A stretch of 8,396 nt of DNA, from positions 1-8,396 of the forward strand of contig JAEYSH010000124.1 in NCBI GenBank assembly GCA_023434825.1, read 5' to 3'. Made by a program: the position numbers and the translations under genes. The DNA comes from Methanobacteriota archaeon. Lineage in GTDB: Archaea; Methanobacteriota; Methanobacteria; Methanobacteriales; Methanobacteriaceae. Below, in pieces: positions 1 to 4,897 of this stretch (the stretch's first letter is position 1; the number at the start of each line of letters is the position of its first letter). The notes under the pieces are model-generated. The model searched no databases, was not told where the DNA came from, and saw only the letters and a list, made by a program, of their open reading frames with translations.

Positions 1-1
1 T

Positions 2-721
2 ATTAGTGCTTTAACTCGAGTGTCTCCTATTTTGGAAAATAATCAGTATAAAGGGTGCCTGGCTCTTATATCTGACATAACCGAAAGTAAAAAAGCACAG
101 AAGCAAATTGAGGAATCATTAAAGGAAAAAGAGGTTATGATAAAGGAAATTCATCATCGGGTTAAAAACAACATGCAGATAATCACCAGTTTGTTATCAC
201 TACAATCAAGACAAATTAATGATGAAAAAATACTGGATATATTTAATGAAAGCCAAAATAGGGTTAAATCAATGGCATTAGTTCATGAAAAATTATATAG
301 TTCAGATAATATGTCTAAAATTGAAGCTAAAGATTATATTAATAGTATTGTATTCTATTTATTCAGTTCATATGGTTTGAACTCTAATTTAATTAATTTT
401 AACCTAAAAGCAGAAAATATATACTTTGATGTAGATACAGCTATCCCTATAGCTCTTATAATTAATGAAACCATCACAAACACATTGAAATATGCATTTC
501 CCCATAATCAAAGCAAAATGAATATTGAAATTGACATTAAATCAGAAAATAGTGAACATGAAATGATCATAAAGGATAATGGTATAGGTCTTGAAGAAGG
601 CTTTGATTTCTATAATATTTCTACATTAGGATTAAATCTTGTATATGCACTTGTTGAACAGATTGATGGTAAAATAGAAATTTTAAATACCAAAGGAACA
701 GCATTCAGAATAATATTTTAA
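2..721 (+). CDS. Sensor histidine kinase, HisKA_2 type, C-terminal part (5' end outside window)
   Basis: The frame is open from base 2 without a stop, and the GTG at 20 has no ribosome-binding site, so this is the 3' part of a longer gene. Numbering residues from that GTG, residues 1-25 read like the end of a PAS/PAC domain (…LALISDITESKKA). A charged coiled-coil linker follows (about 23-42), then the HisKA_2 phosphoacceptor box EIHHRVKNN at 43-51 with H45/H46. The ATPase domain has an N-box (NE at 149-150, N154, ending KYAFP), a G1 box DNGIGL at 186-191, a G2-like STLGLNLV at 201-208 and a final KGTAFRI. It should autophosphorylate and pass the phosphate to a response regulator. No receiver domain or regulator gene is in view. 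No membrane segment is seen in this part; the input domains are missing, so the signal is unknown. PAS/HisKA_2 kinases are numerous in Methanobacterium. The gene ends with TAA. Confidence 0.9.
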   Translation: MSALTRVSPILENNQYKGCLALISDITESKKAQKQIEESLKEKEVMIKEIHHRVKNNMQIITSLLSLQSRQINDEKILDIFNESQNRVKSMALVHEKLYSSDNMSKIEAKDYINSIVFYLFSSYGLNSNLINFNLKAENIYFDVDTAIPIALIINETITNTLKYAFPHNQSKMNIEIDIKSENSEHEMIIKDNGIGLEEGFDFYNISTLGLNLVYALVEQIDGKIEILNTKGTAFRIIF

Positions 722-793
722 TTAATGAGAAAATAAAAATTGTACAAAACATCTAATAGTATTTTTAAGCTAAAAGTAAGAATTTTTATATTC

Positions 794-827
794 ATAATTT
801 TAAATTTAAAGAGGATAATTTTAAATT
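794..827. repeat. 13-bp direct repeat upstream of ahcY
   Basis: ATAATTTTAAATT occurs at 794-806 and again at 815-827, a 21-bp period, or two helical turns. The second copy is also part of a perfect inverted repeat, ATAATTT-T-AAATTAT (815-829). The repeat lies just upstream of the best TATA candidate for ahcY, so it could be a regulator site on one face of the helix. The sequence is purely A/T in an AT-rich spacer, so chance is a real alternative. Confidence 0.35.
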
Positions 828-835
828 ATAGATGA

Positions 836-843
836 TTTATACT
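836..843 (+). promoter_or_regulatory. Candidate TATA box of ahcY
   Basis: TTTATACT about 60 bp before the ahcY start codon resembles an archaeal box A. With a start site about 25 bp downstream it would give a leader of roughly 35-40 nt carrying the Shine-Dalgarno site at 890. Other A/T-rich stretches nearby (821-830, 868-880) could also serve, so the choice is weak. Confidence 0.35.
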
Positions 844-889
844 AAATAAAGAAATAATAATGAACTATTTTTAAATTTTTAAGTTAATC

Positions 890-895
890 AGGTGG
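890..895 (+). promoter_or_regulatory. Ribosome-binding site of ahcY
   Basis: AGGTGG lies 4 nt before the ATG at 900. Its AGGTG core pairs with the archaeal 16S 3' end and fixes the start codon. Confidence 0.8.
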
Positions 896-899
896 AATA

Positions 900-2150
900 A
901 TGAGTAAAGTAAAAGATATGTCACTTGCACCAGAAGGAAGAAAAAAAATTGAATGGGTAAAAAGGCATATGCCCGTATTAGAGCATATTAAAGCAGAATT
1001 TGAAAAAGAAAAACCATTTAGAGGTATCAAAATAGGGTCATGTTTGCATCTAGAACCAAAAACCATTAATTTAGGTTTAACACTTCTTGCAGGCGGTGCA
1101 GAAGTTGCAATGACTGGTTGTAATCCTCTTTCAACCCAGGACGATGCAACTGCCGCTGGAGCAGATATGGGACTTAACATGTATGGTTGGAGAGAAGAAA
1201 CCACAGAAGAGTATTATGAGACCATACACAAGGTTCTTGACCATGAGCCAGATATTTTAATCGATGATGGGGCAGATATGATTTTTTTAGTTCATAAAGA
1301 GAGGCCAGAGCTTATAGAAAATATAATGGGGGCCTGTGAAGAAACAACAACAGGAATTCACAGATTAAAAGCAATGGCAGAAGATAAAGCTTTAAAATTC
1401 CCGGTAATGGCTGTAAATGATGCTTATACTAAATACTTATTTGATAATAGATATGGAACTGGTGAATCAACATTTGATTCAATCATGGGTTCAACAAACA
1501 TTTTAATCGCTGGTAAAACAGTAGTTGTATGTGGATACGGATGGTGTGGCCGAGGAGTTGCTATGAGGGCTGATGGACTCGGTGCAAATGTAATTGTAAC
1601 TGAAGTTGACCCAATTAGAGCATTAGAAGCAAGAATGGATGGTTACAGAGTTATGACCGCTGAAGAAGCAGTTAAATATGCTGATATGGTTATAACTGTC
1701 ACCGGCGATATAGATGTTATCACTGAAAAACATCTAAAAGTGATGAAAGACGGTTGTATACTTGCAAACTCTGGTCACTTCAACGTTGAAATTAACCGTG
1801 GAGATCTTGAAAAACTCTCTGTTAAACATGAGCAGCTTAAAGCAGATATTGAAGGGTTTGTAATGGAAGATGGAAGAACATTTTATCTCCTTGCAGATGG
1901 AAGGCTTGTAAACCTGGCAGGTGAACGCGGACAGGGACATCCAGCAGAAATTATGGATATGAGCTTTGCAGTACAGGCACTTTCAGCTAAAAATCTATTA
2001 ACTGCTAAATTAGAAAATAAAGTGTATAAAGCTCCTGATGAAATCGATGATCTGGTTGCAAGACTTAAATTAAAAGCAATGGATATAGAAATCGATGAAT
2101 TAACACCAAGACAGTCTGAATACATGGATAACTGGGAAGAAGGAACTTAA
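900..2150 (+). CDS. ahcY: Adenosylhomocysteinase family protein (AhcY; possibly S-inosylhomocysteine hydrolase)
   Basis: A complete 416-aa cytosolic NAD-dependent hydrolase that removes the by-product of SAM-dependent methylation, yielding homocysteine. Visible family motifs are CNPLSTQDDATAA (74-86), the acidic loop IDDGAD (121-126), EETTTGIHRL (147-156), substrate/NAD residues N173, D174, K178, D182 and N183, the Rossmann loop GYGWCGRG (212-219) with the strand ending at E235, and LADGRLVNLAGERGQGHP (331-348). It lacks the K/Y-containing tail of eukaryotic enzymes and ends like archaeal forms. The region SCLHLEPKT (47-55) differs from the usual substrate loop with M-T-x-x-T. In Methanocaldococcus the homologue was reported to prefer S-inosylhomocysteine, made by a SAH deaminase, so this protein may have that specificity; that is inference. 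It is followed by an oligo-T stretch and, after 31 bp, by the DUF2119-like gene on the same strand. The ATG at 900 is supported by its ribosome-binding site. Confidence 0.95.
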   Translation: MSKVKDMSLAPEGRKKIEWVKRHMPVLEHIKAEFEKEKPFRGIKIGSCLHLEPKTINLGLTLLAGGAEVAMTGCNPLSTQDDATAAGADMGLNMYGWREETTEEYYETIHKVLDHEPDILIDDGADMIFLVHKERPELIENIMGACEETTTGIHRLKAMAEDKALKFPVMAVNDAYTKYLFDNRYGTGESTFDSIMGSTNILIAGKTVVVCGYGWCGRGVAMRADGLGANVIVTEVDPIRALEARMDGYRVMTAEEAVKYADMVITVTGDIDVITEKHLKVMKDGCILANSGHFNVEINRGDLEKLSVKHEQLKADIEGFVMEDGRTFYLLADGRLVNLAGERGQGHPAEIMDMSFAVQALSAKNLLTAKLENKVYKAPDEIDDLVARLKLKAMDIEIDELTPRQSEYMDNWEEGT

Positions 2151-2165
2151 TTTTCTTCCAATAAC

Positions 2166-2174
2166 TTTTTTTTT
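2166..2174 (+). terminator. Oligo-T tract after ahcY
   Basis: Nine consecutive T residues lie 15 bp past the ahcY stop codon, with no GC hairpin. Archaeal RNA polymerase can terminate on such tracts. The next gene starts 8 bp later, so termination is probably partial, or the tract attenuates read-through into the DUF2119-like gene. Confidence 0.45.
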
Positions 2175-2181
2175 GAATAAT

Positions 2182-2793
2182 ATGAATTATTTTAAAGAAA
2201 TAAAAAAAGGAACTGAACCAGTACGCCTGATTATAGGGGGTGTGCACGGTAAGGAAGGGTTAACAACTATTAATGCTATTTCTAAAATATCAAAAGAAGT
2301 TGTTAACGAGGGAAGTCTTACTCTTTATAATTTTGAAGAAAGCCATTATATAAGCACACTTGATAGGCATTACTATACATCTAATAGGGGCAGGGAGATA
2401 GTTTCTATAATCAGAGACTTAAAACCAGAAATGTACATGGAATTACATTGCTATAACTCTAATAGTTTTGAAAAATTAACAGATTTAAACAGGAAGGAAC
2501 GAACAGGAGTTCCACCACTAATACACCTTGAAGAAGGCGTTTTAATTGGTTCATTATCGCCCTATATCCGAACTTCCCTTTTTGATGAATGGGATGTGTG
2601 TATAACTCTTGAAATTCCATGTAAACCTACTAAAAAGGCAATGGAAGTTTACTTAAATATAATAAAAGCTGTTGCAGGTTCTAAGGATAAATATGAATTG
2701 CTTGATAAATTGAGGAAAAATTACCCTGAACAGGTTAAAACTGCTGCTAAATACGCAATTGAACTCTATTGGGATGGATATCCCCCATTATAG
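2182..2793 (+). CDS. DUF2119-like protein with M14 (AstE/AspA-like) metal-hydrolase motifs
   Basis: A 203-aa soluble protein with no signal peptide or membrane helix. The ATG at 2182 is preferred over the in-frame TTG at 2173, which lies in an oligo-T run; neither has a Shine-Dalgarno site. It resembles the archaeal family DUF2119, recalled from memory and not searched. Residues line up with the AstE/AspA branch of M14 zinc carboxypeptidases: GGVHGKEG (19-26) with H22 and E25 as in GxHGNE; N50 and DR at 61-62 resembling the N…DxNR substrate-binding stretch; ELHCYN (87-92) with H89 as third zinc ligand; and TLEIPC (142-147) with E144 where the catalytic Glu sits. The first part of this pattern is strong, the rest looser. 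The likely reaction is hydrolysis of an amide or peptide-like bond; the substrate is unknown. It follows ahcY by 31 bp and may be co-transcribed. It converges on the zinc-ribbon gene with 6 bp between stop codons. Confidence 0.8.
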   Translation: MNYFKEIKKGTEPVRLIIGGVHGKEGLTTINAISKISKEVVNEGSLTLYNFEESHYISTLDRHYYTSNRGREIVSIIRDLKPEMYMELHCYNSNSFEKLTDLNRKERTGVPPLIHLEEGVLIGSLSPYIRTSLFDEWDVCITLEIPCKPTKKAMEVYLNIIKAVAGSKDKYELLDKLRKNYPEQVKTAAKYAIELYWDGYPPL

Positions 2794-2799
2794 CCATTT

Positions 2800-2943
2800 T
2801 TATAGCTTATTAATGGATTGCATGAATGATTCACCGCAACTTTCACATTTAAATCTTACTATTCCATTGTATTCATCTAGTTCAATAACATCTAATTTTT
2901 TGGAACTGCATTCATTACATTCTATTTTACCGAAATTTTCCAT
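2800..2943 (-). CDS. 47-aa zinc-ribbon protein
   Basis: A short gene read directly on the minus strand. The 47-aa product begins MENFGKIEC and has two CxxC knuckles, C9-NE-C12 and C33-ES-C36, with 20 residues between them, the geometry of a single small zinc ribbon. Nothing else fits in the chain except short acidic and basic flanks. The start ATG (2943-2941) is preceded by AAGGAG (2954-2949) at 5 nt, one of the best ribosome-binding sites in the window, so it is very likely translated. Archaea carry many such tiny ribbons, some nucleic-acid-binding or partner-binding; no specific role can be given. It is convergent with the DUF2119-like gene, with 6 bp separating the stop codons, so the two mRNAs probably overlap at their 3' ends. 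Confidence 0.85.
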   Translation of the reverse strand: MENFGKIECNECSSKKLDVIELDEYNGIVRFKCESCGESFMQSINKL

Positions 2944-2948
2944 TTAAA

Positions 2949-2954
2949 CTCCTT
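2949..2954 (-). promoter_or_regulatory. Ribosome-binding site of the zinc-ribbon gene
   Basis: On the minus strand this reads AAGGAG, 5 nt before the ATG at 2943. It is the main evidence that this very short reading frame is a real gene. Confidence 0.85.
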
Positions 2955-2960
2955 CATAGG

Positions 2961-3219
2961 TTTCTTTTATTTACATGGATCATAGCTTATTTTTAGTCAC
3001 TATGTTATTTTTCATATAAAAAATTTAAATTTTAATAAAAAAAATCTATGAATTTAAAAATGGAAATTTAACTAAATCTCTAATTTTATTAATTTACTGT
3101 AAATTATAATTTTTTTTTCTTTAAAAAGAATGAATATGGACTTAAAAATTGAAATAAAAAATAATATTGTTTGAAAGTTTTATATTATAAATCTATACGT
3201 TACTTTAAAAGAAATTTGT
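2961..3219. other. AT-rich spacer without recognisable genes
   Basis: About 260 bp between the zinc-ribbon gene and the next minus-strand gene. It is almost pure A/T with several oligo-T runs. TTTATATG on the minus strand near 3015 could be the TATA box of the zinc-ribbon gene. CATAG (2981-2985) and CTATG (3000-3004) form a weak inverted repeat. No coding frame with a ribosome-binding site and no RNA gene is seen. Confidence 0.5.
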
Positions 3220-3474
3220 TCAAATTGAACTAATTTCCTTTATATTTAACTTATAAAAATGATATAAATGAAAATTAGTTTTTAAGCGATTTAATTTACC
3301 TAATGCTGGTCTTAAATCAATCTTAACAACTTTTTCTAATCCCAAAATTTTCTTTCTTCCTTCTTTTATCCTTTGAACCACTTCCATTATTTCTGCAGGT
3401 TCAAGGTGATGCCAGTAGGATTTATCATATTTGAGTTTGGTTATAATATTCCACCAGTTTACTGTATTATTCAA
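3220..3474 (-). CDS. Hypothetical protein, 84 aa, TTG start
   Basis: A small basic protein starting MNNTVNWWN. The frame is open further upstream to 3513, but GGAGG (3486-3482) lies exactly 7 nt before the TTG at 3474, so that start is chosen. The middle (residues 20-60) has balanced charged/hydrophobic spacing like a folded helical protein, with EPAEIMEVVQRIKEGRKK and DLRPALGKL segments, and a tryptophan-rich beginning (W7, W8, W21). No signal peptide, transmembrane helix or metal site is visible. I do not recognise the family. It stands alone between AT-rich spacers. The last 20 residues (FHLYHFYKLNIKEISSI-like) are lower in complexity and might be read-through of an eroded end, so a degraded remnant of a longer gene is an alternative. 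Confidence 0.6.
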   Translation of the reverse strand: MNNTVNWWNIITKLKYDKSYWHHLEPAEIMEVVQRIKEGRKKILGLEKVVKIDLRPALGKLNRLKTNFHLYHFYKLNIKEISSI

Positions 3475-3481
3475 TATACCG

Positions 3482-3486
3482 CCTCC
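3482..3486 (-). promoter_or_regulatory. Ribosome-binding site deciding a TTG start
   Basis: GGAGG on the minus strand, 7 nt before TTG (3474-3472). No ATG is available in this part of the frame, and the site favours the TTG over the longer open frame. Confidence 0.7.
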
Positions 3487-3572
3487 GAAATTATAGATAA
3501 TAAATAGTTGCAATCGCTGTTAATTTAATGCATAAAGGTATGATAACATATGTACACTGTTGTAATCGGGAA

Positions 3573-3586
3573 TATAATATATTATA
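3573..3586 (-). promoter_or_regulatory. Palindromic A/T TATA-like element
   Basis: TATAATATATTATA is a perfect 14-bp palindrome about 100 bp upstream of the TTG-start gene. It could be a TATA box giving an approximately 80-nt leader. A pure A/T palindrome can also arise by chance here. Confidence 0.25.
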
Positions 3587-3642
3587 ATGCCTTAAATACC
3601 TAATAAAGTTTTCTGTGAGTATTTAATAATATAGTGTTAATT

Positions 3643-3692
3643 TTTTCTCATTTTCACTTTTTTGAGTATTTTTAATAAAAAAAATGAGAAAA
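3643..3692 (-). terminator. Inverted repeat downstream of the five-helix membrane protein
   Basis: TTTTCTCATTTT (3643-3654) and its exact complement AAAATGAGAAAA (3681-3692) can form a 12-bp A/T-rich stem with a 26-nt loop. On the minus strand it begins 27 nt after the stop codon at 3719, and the upstream arm runs straight into eight T residues. It is therefore a plausible terminator or mRNA 3'-end stabiliser for that gene. An A/T-only stem would be weak. Confidence 0.5.
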
Positions 3693-3718
3693 TGTTTTTC
3701 TTGTATTTTTTTCCAAAA

Positions 3719-4144
3719 TTAGATTGAAACTTCAATTAATGTAATTAATCCCATAATTAAAATTAAAAAAACCAGTCCAAGGGAATTGAAAGACATTGTT
3801 TTTCTTTTAAAGATATACCATTTTGTTGTAAAGTCATAGGCAAGCCAAATTAATATTAAGATTACTGCTCCTAGACAAACTGCTGGAAGAAGATTATTTC
3901 CTATAAATGCTTTTAATATAATATTATAGGTTATAATTAGTAAGATAGCTATTATTAATGCTATAATTGTAAAATATGTATTTTTATTTCTATAATTATT
4001 GGTCTCAAATAAACCAGTTATAAAAAAGAAGATACCTACAATAATAGCAATTAAGCTTGCTAAATCAGTACCTGAAATTAAATAAGCGATTAAACTGGGT
4101 ATTATAAATAAAAGGCCAACCAATATTGAAGTATTTATTTTCAT
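3719..4144 (-). CDS. Hypothetical membrane protein, five predicted helices
   Basis: A 141-aa very hydrophobic protein with five predicted transmembrane segments at about 7-24, 29-47, 57-77, 85-104 and 119-138. Short polar loops lie between them (ETNNYRNKN at 47-55, TTKWYIFKRKT at 106-116). The positive residues in the loop after helix 4 would, by the positive-inside rule, place that loop in the cytoplasm. No catalytic or transport motif is seen, and I do not recognise the family. The ATG at 4144 is preceded by AAGGA about 6 nt upstream. A TATA-like TATATATTAATATAA lies at about 4189-4203 with a purine-rich stretch before it. It is divergent from the 29-aa membrane microprotein and probably monocistronic, with an inverted repeat after its stop codon. 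Confidence 0.7.
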   Translation of the reverse strand: MKINTSILVGLLFIIPSLIAYLISGTDLASLIAIIVGIFFFITGLFETNNYRNKNTYFTIIALIIAILLIITYNIILKAFIGNNLLPAVCLGAVILILIWLAYDFTTKWYIFKRKTMSFNSLGLVFLILIMGLITLIEVSI

Positions 4145-4270
4145 TGTATCCTTAACATTTTAATTTGAATCTTATTGATTTATAAGTCTTATATTAATAT
4201 ATACCTTCCGTAATTATCTAATTTATTTTATGTAGTCTGAATTTTTGTATTGATTTAGATCATAGAAAGT

Positions 4271-4280
4271 AATATAAATT
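4271..4280 (+). promoter_or_regulatory. TATA/BRE promoter of the 29-aa gene
   Basis: AATATAAATT preceded by the purine-rich GAAAG (4265-4269) is a good BRE-TATA pair. A start site about 25 bp downstream, near 4302, would give a leader of about 50 nt with the Shine-Dalgarno site at 4342. Confidence 0.5.
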
Positions 4281-4341
4281 TTAAAAATAATAATAAATAG
4301 TACAACTAATTTGCAACAATGATATTTAAAAAAATTTAAAA

Positions 4342-4348
4342 AGGTGAT
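4342..4348 (+). promoter_or_regulatory. Ribosome-binding site of the 29-aa gene
   Basis: AGGTGAT, a seven-base perfect complement to the archaeal 16S 3' end, lies 5 nt before the ATG at 4354. It strongly supports translation of the microprotein. Confidence 0.85.
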
Positions 4349-4353
4349 ATAAA

Positions 4354-4443
4354 ATGGATAATAAGGGACAATATTCAATACTATACATCATAGTGGTTAT
4401 AATAGTAATTATAATACTACTAAGACTATTGGGGTTATTTTAG
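4354..4443 (+). CDS. 29-aa single-helix membrane microprotein
   Basis: A 29-residue reading frame, found by direct reading. It has a polar N-terminus (MDNKGQYS, residues 1-8), then one uninterrupted hydrophobic helix of isoleucine/valine/leucine (9-23), a single arginine (R24) and a hydrophobic end (LLGLF). This is enough to span the membrane once. The gene has a perfect seven-base ribosome-binding site and a BRE/TATA promoter, and ends TAG, so it looks real rather than random A/T sequence. No family is recognised. Such microproteins often modulate a larger membrane complex, but no partner is evident; the divergent five-helix membrane protein is the nearest membrane-protein gene. It is convergent with the 68-aa gene, with about 100 bp of A/T spacer between them. 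Confidence 0.75.
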   Translation: MDNKGQYSILYIIVVIIVIIILLRLLGLF

Positions 4444-4514
4444 ATCTTAAATTAATTATAAAATAATAGATTCCATATTTGAATTACATCACTAAAATCA
4501 GTTAAGGCATAATA

Positions 4515-4532
4515 TTAGTAAAAAACAACTAA
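4515..4532 (-). terminator. Weak hairpin/T-tract between convergent small genes
   Basis: TTAGT (4515-4519) and ACTAA (4528-4532) bracket six A residues, which are six T residues on the minus strand. The element begins 9 nt past the stop of the 68-aa gene. The T run could end that transcript. The 5-bp stem is marginal. Confidence 0.3.
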
Positions 4533-4540
4533 TTTTTTAT

Positions 4541-4747
4541 TTATTTTTCAATTGCATCACGCAGGTTTAAACTGCATAGAAATAGATTAATTAAAACATC
4601 TTCAGAAATATCGTTTTTTCCCCCTTCTGGAATTTCTTCATCCATTACTTTAACTATATAATCTATAAGCTCTTTTATGGAGTTTTCCCATTCATCGAAT
4701 TCTCTTGAATCCATTATCCTGTTATATTCTTCATATGTCAATTTCAT
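4541..4747 (-). CDS. Hypothetical acidic protein, 68 aa
   Basis: A small soluble, acidic, probably all-helical protein. Residues 1-35 (MKLTYEEYNR…IDYIVKVMDEE) and 48-66 (SEDVLINLFLCSLNLRDA) have amphipathic heptad-like spacing separated by a Gly-rich turn (PEGGKN at 40-45). There is a single cysteine (C58), so it has no zinc site. The ATG at 4747 has GGAG (4758-4755) 7 nt upstream. TATA candidates on the minus strand include AGTATAAAAAG near 4795. I do not recognise the family. It could be a small partner or regulatory protein, but the context gives no hint. It is downstream of the antiporter on the same strand, separated by 150 bp with a T-tract, so it is probably transcribed on its own. Confidence 0.7.
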   Translation of the reverse strand: MKLTYEEYNRIMDSREFDEWENSIKELIDYIVKVMDEEIPEGGKNDISEDVLINLFLCSLNLRDAIEK

Positions 4748-4879
4748 CTTATATCTCCAGGTGCAAATATTATTATATATTTTTTTATCTCTTTTTATAC
4801 TAAAATTTAGCCATTTTAATGTATAATTTAATTTTGAAGTTTTATACTTCTGTTTAAATGATAATGATCCCTTAACTTT

Positions 4880-4885
4880 AAAAAA
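4880..4885 (-). terminator. Oligo-T tract after the antiporter gene
   Basis: On the minus strand a GCC followed by six T residues starts 12 nt past the antiporter stop codon. A small inverted repeat GAAGT-N5-ACTTC lies further on at 4836-4850. Together they may end the antiporter transcript. Confidence 0.35.
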
Positions 4886-4897
4886 GGCGTTTAAATG

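Noticed and set aside
884..1204. 106-aa open frame on the minus strand inside ahcY
   Set aside because: It lies opposite conserved AhcY codons, has Ser/Pro-rich composition typical of an antisense shadow, and lacks a ribosome-binding site.
2065..2247. 60-aa minus-strand frame across the ahcY/DUF2119 junction
   Set aside because: It overlaps two well-supported genes and shows no start signal or recognisable motif.
2759..2947. 62-aa plus-strand frame overlapping the end of the DUF2119-like gene
   Set aside because: It is the antisense shadow of the zinc-ribbon gene, which has a strong ribosome-binding site and paired cysteines on the other strand.
3130..3174. 14-codon frame starting MNMDLKIE in the A/T spacer
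   Set aside because: It has no ribosome-binding site, is too short, and has the composition expected of random A/T sequence.
3218..3230. GTTCAAATTGAAC palindrome over the stop codon of the 84-aa gene
   Set aside because: A single 6-bp-arm palindrome with a 1-nt centre cannot form an RNA hairpin and has no second copy; probably chance.
2944..3640. Possible CRISPR array, tRNA or structured RNA in the AT-rich spacers
   Set aside because: No regularly spaced repeats, no cloverleaf and no GC-rich island typical of structured RNA in an A/T-rich archaeal genome were found by eye.
4301..4313. TACAACTAATTTG ahead of the 29-aa gene, matching the right edge of operator 2 (8109-8121)
   Set aside because: Only a half-site is present, with no inverted partner. 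A 13-mer match is expected by chance in 8 kb of very A/T-rich DNA; related ACAACTAATTT strings also occur near 4526.
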